From Aeromonas encheleia (GTDB lineage Bacteria; Pseudomonadota; Gammaproteobacteria; Enterobacterales; Aeromonadaceae): a DNA stretch of 64,000 nucleotides. Of this stretch, positions 63,977 through 64,000 are shown piece after piece. The notes beneath the pieces are model-generated. The model saw only the letters and a program-made list of their open reading frames with translations. It was not told where the DNA came from and ran no database searches. The DNA lies in contig NZ_LR134376.1 of assembly GCF_900637545.1 (NCBI RefSeq), positions 4,344,001 through 4,408,000 of the forward strand, read 5' to 3'. How positions within the stretch are numbered: the stretch's first letter is position 1; each line of letters opens with the position of its first letter. A program made the position numbers and the translations under genes.

Positions 63977-64000
63977 AGGAGATAAAAGAGGGGGCAGTCT

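Overview
The window looks like a 64 kb piece of chromosome from an Aeromonas-like gammaproteobacterium. This is inferred from the high GC content, from E. coli-like orthologues in a partly rearranged order (aroE-hemF-tsaC-purE-yrdD-smg-dprA-LysM divergent from def-fmt-rsmB-trkA-trkH; spf next to engB; ebgA-ebgC-ygjI-ygjH), and from ovoA. No rRNA, tRNA, CRISPR array, phage or insertion sequence was recognised.

Left part (1-17 kb): mostly housekeeping. The 3' end of engB is followed by a 1 kb AT-rich spacer holding the Spot 42 sRNA gene (spf, minus strand) and two further minus-strand terminator hairpins that may end undescribed sRNAs. A minus-strand block follows (LysM protein, dprA, smg, yrdD, purE, tsaC, hemF, aroE), divergent from a plus-strand block (def, fmt, rsmB, trkA, trkH). 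Then come rmuC with a small membrane protein, napF and nsrR.

Middle part (17-37 kb): metabolic and accessory genes. These are a PfkB kinase, a CysB-type regulator, and a probable beta-alanine/polyamine catabolism cluster (glutamine amidotransferase, mmsA, omega-aminotransferase, puuR, puuC). They are followed by exporters (rarD, two LysE-type), AraC, LysR and HxlR regulators, a YeeE/YedE sulfur-compound transporter, a CpcT/CpeT-like secreted protein, GNAT, VIT-like and SRPBCC proteins, and an HxlR/KAS-II pair divergent from a DUF1993 gene. Short tandem or dispersed duplications at gene ends are unusually frequent here.

37-41 kb: a set of GGTGGGTGTCC-type repeats leads into a compact AT-rich islet. 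It holds a membrane/coiled-coil protein coupled to a Beta-family protein, convergent with an sce7726-type PD-(D/E)XK nuclease-like protein. This is the best candidate for an undescribed, possibly defence-related, system. High-copy-looking intergenic repeats close the islet before uvrD.

Right part (41-64 kb): LexA-controlled uvrD; a nucleoside BMP/ABC importer with PurR boxes; glutathione-dependent formaldehyde detoxification (frmA, fghA) beside a LysR gene; DinB and GIN-domain proteins; ovothiol synthase ovoA; an SLC10-type symporter; and an ebg-like beta-galactosidase locus (ebgA, ebgC, two APC transporters, ygjH). All functions are assigned from reading the translated sequence against remembered families. 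No search was run.
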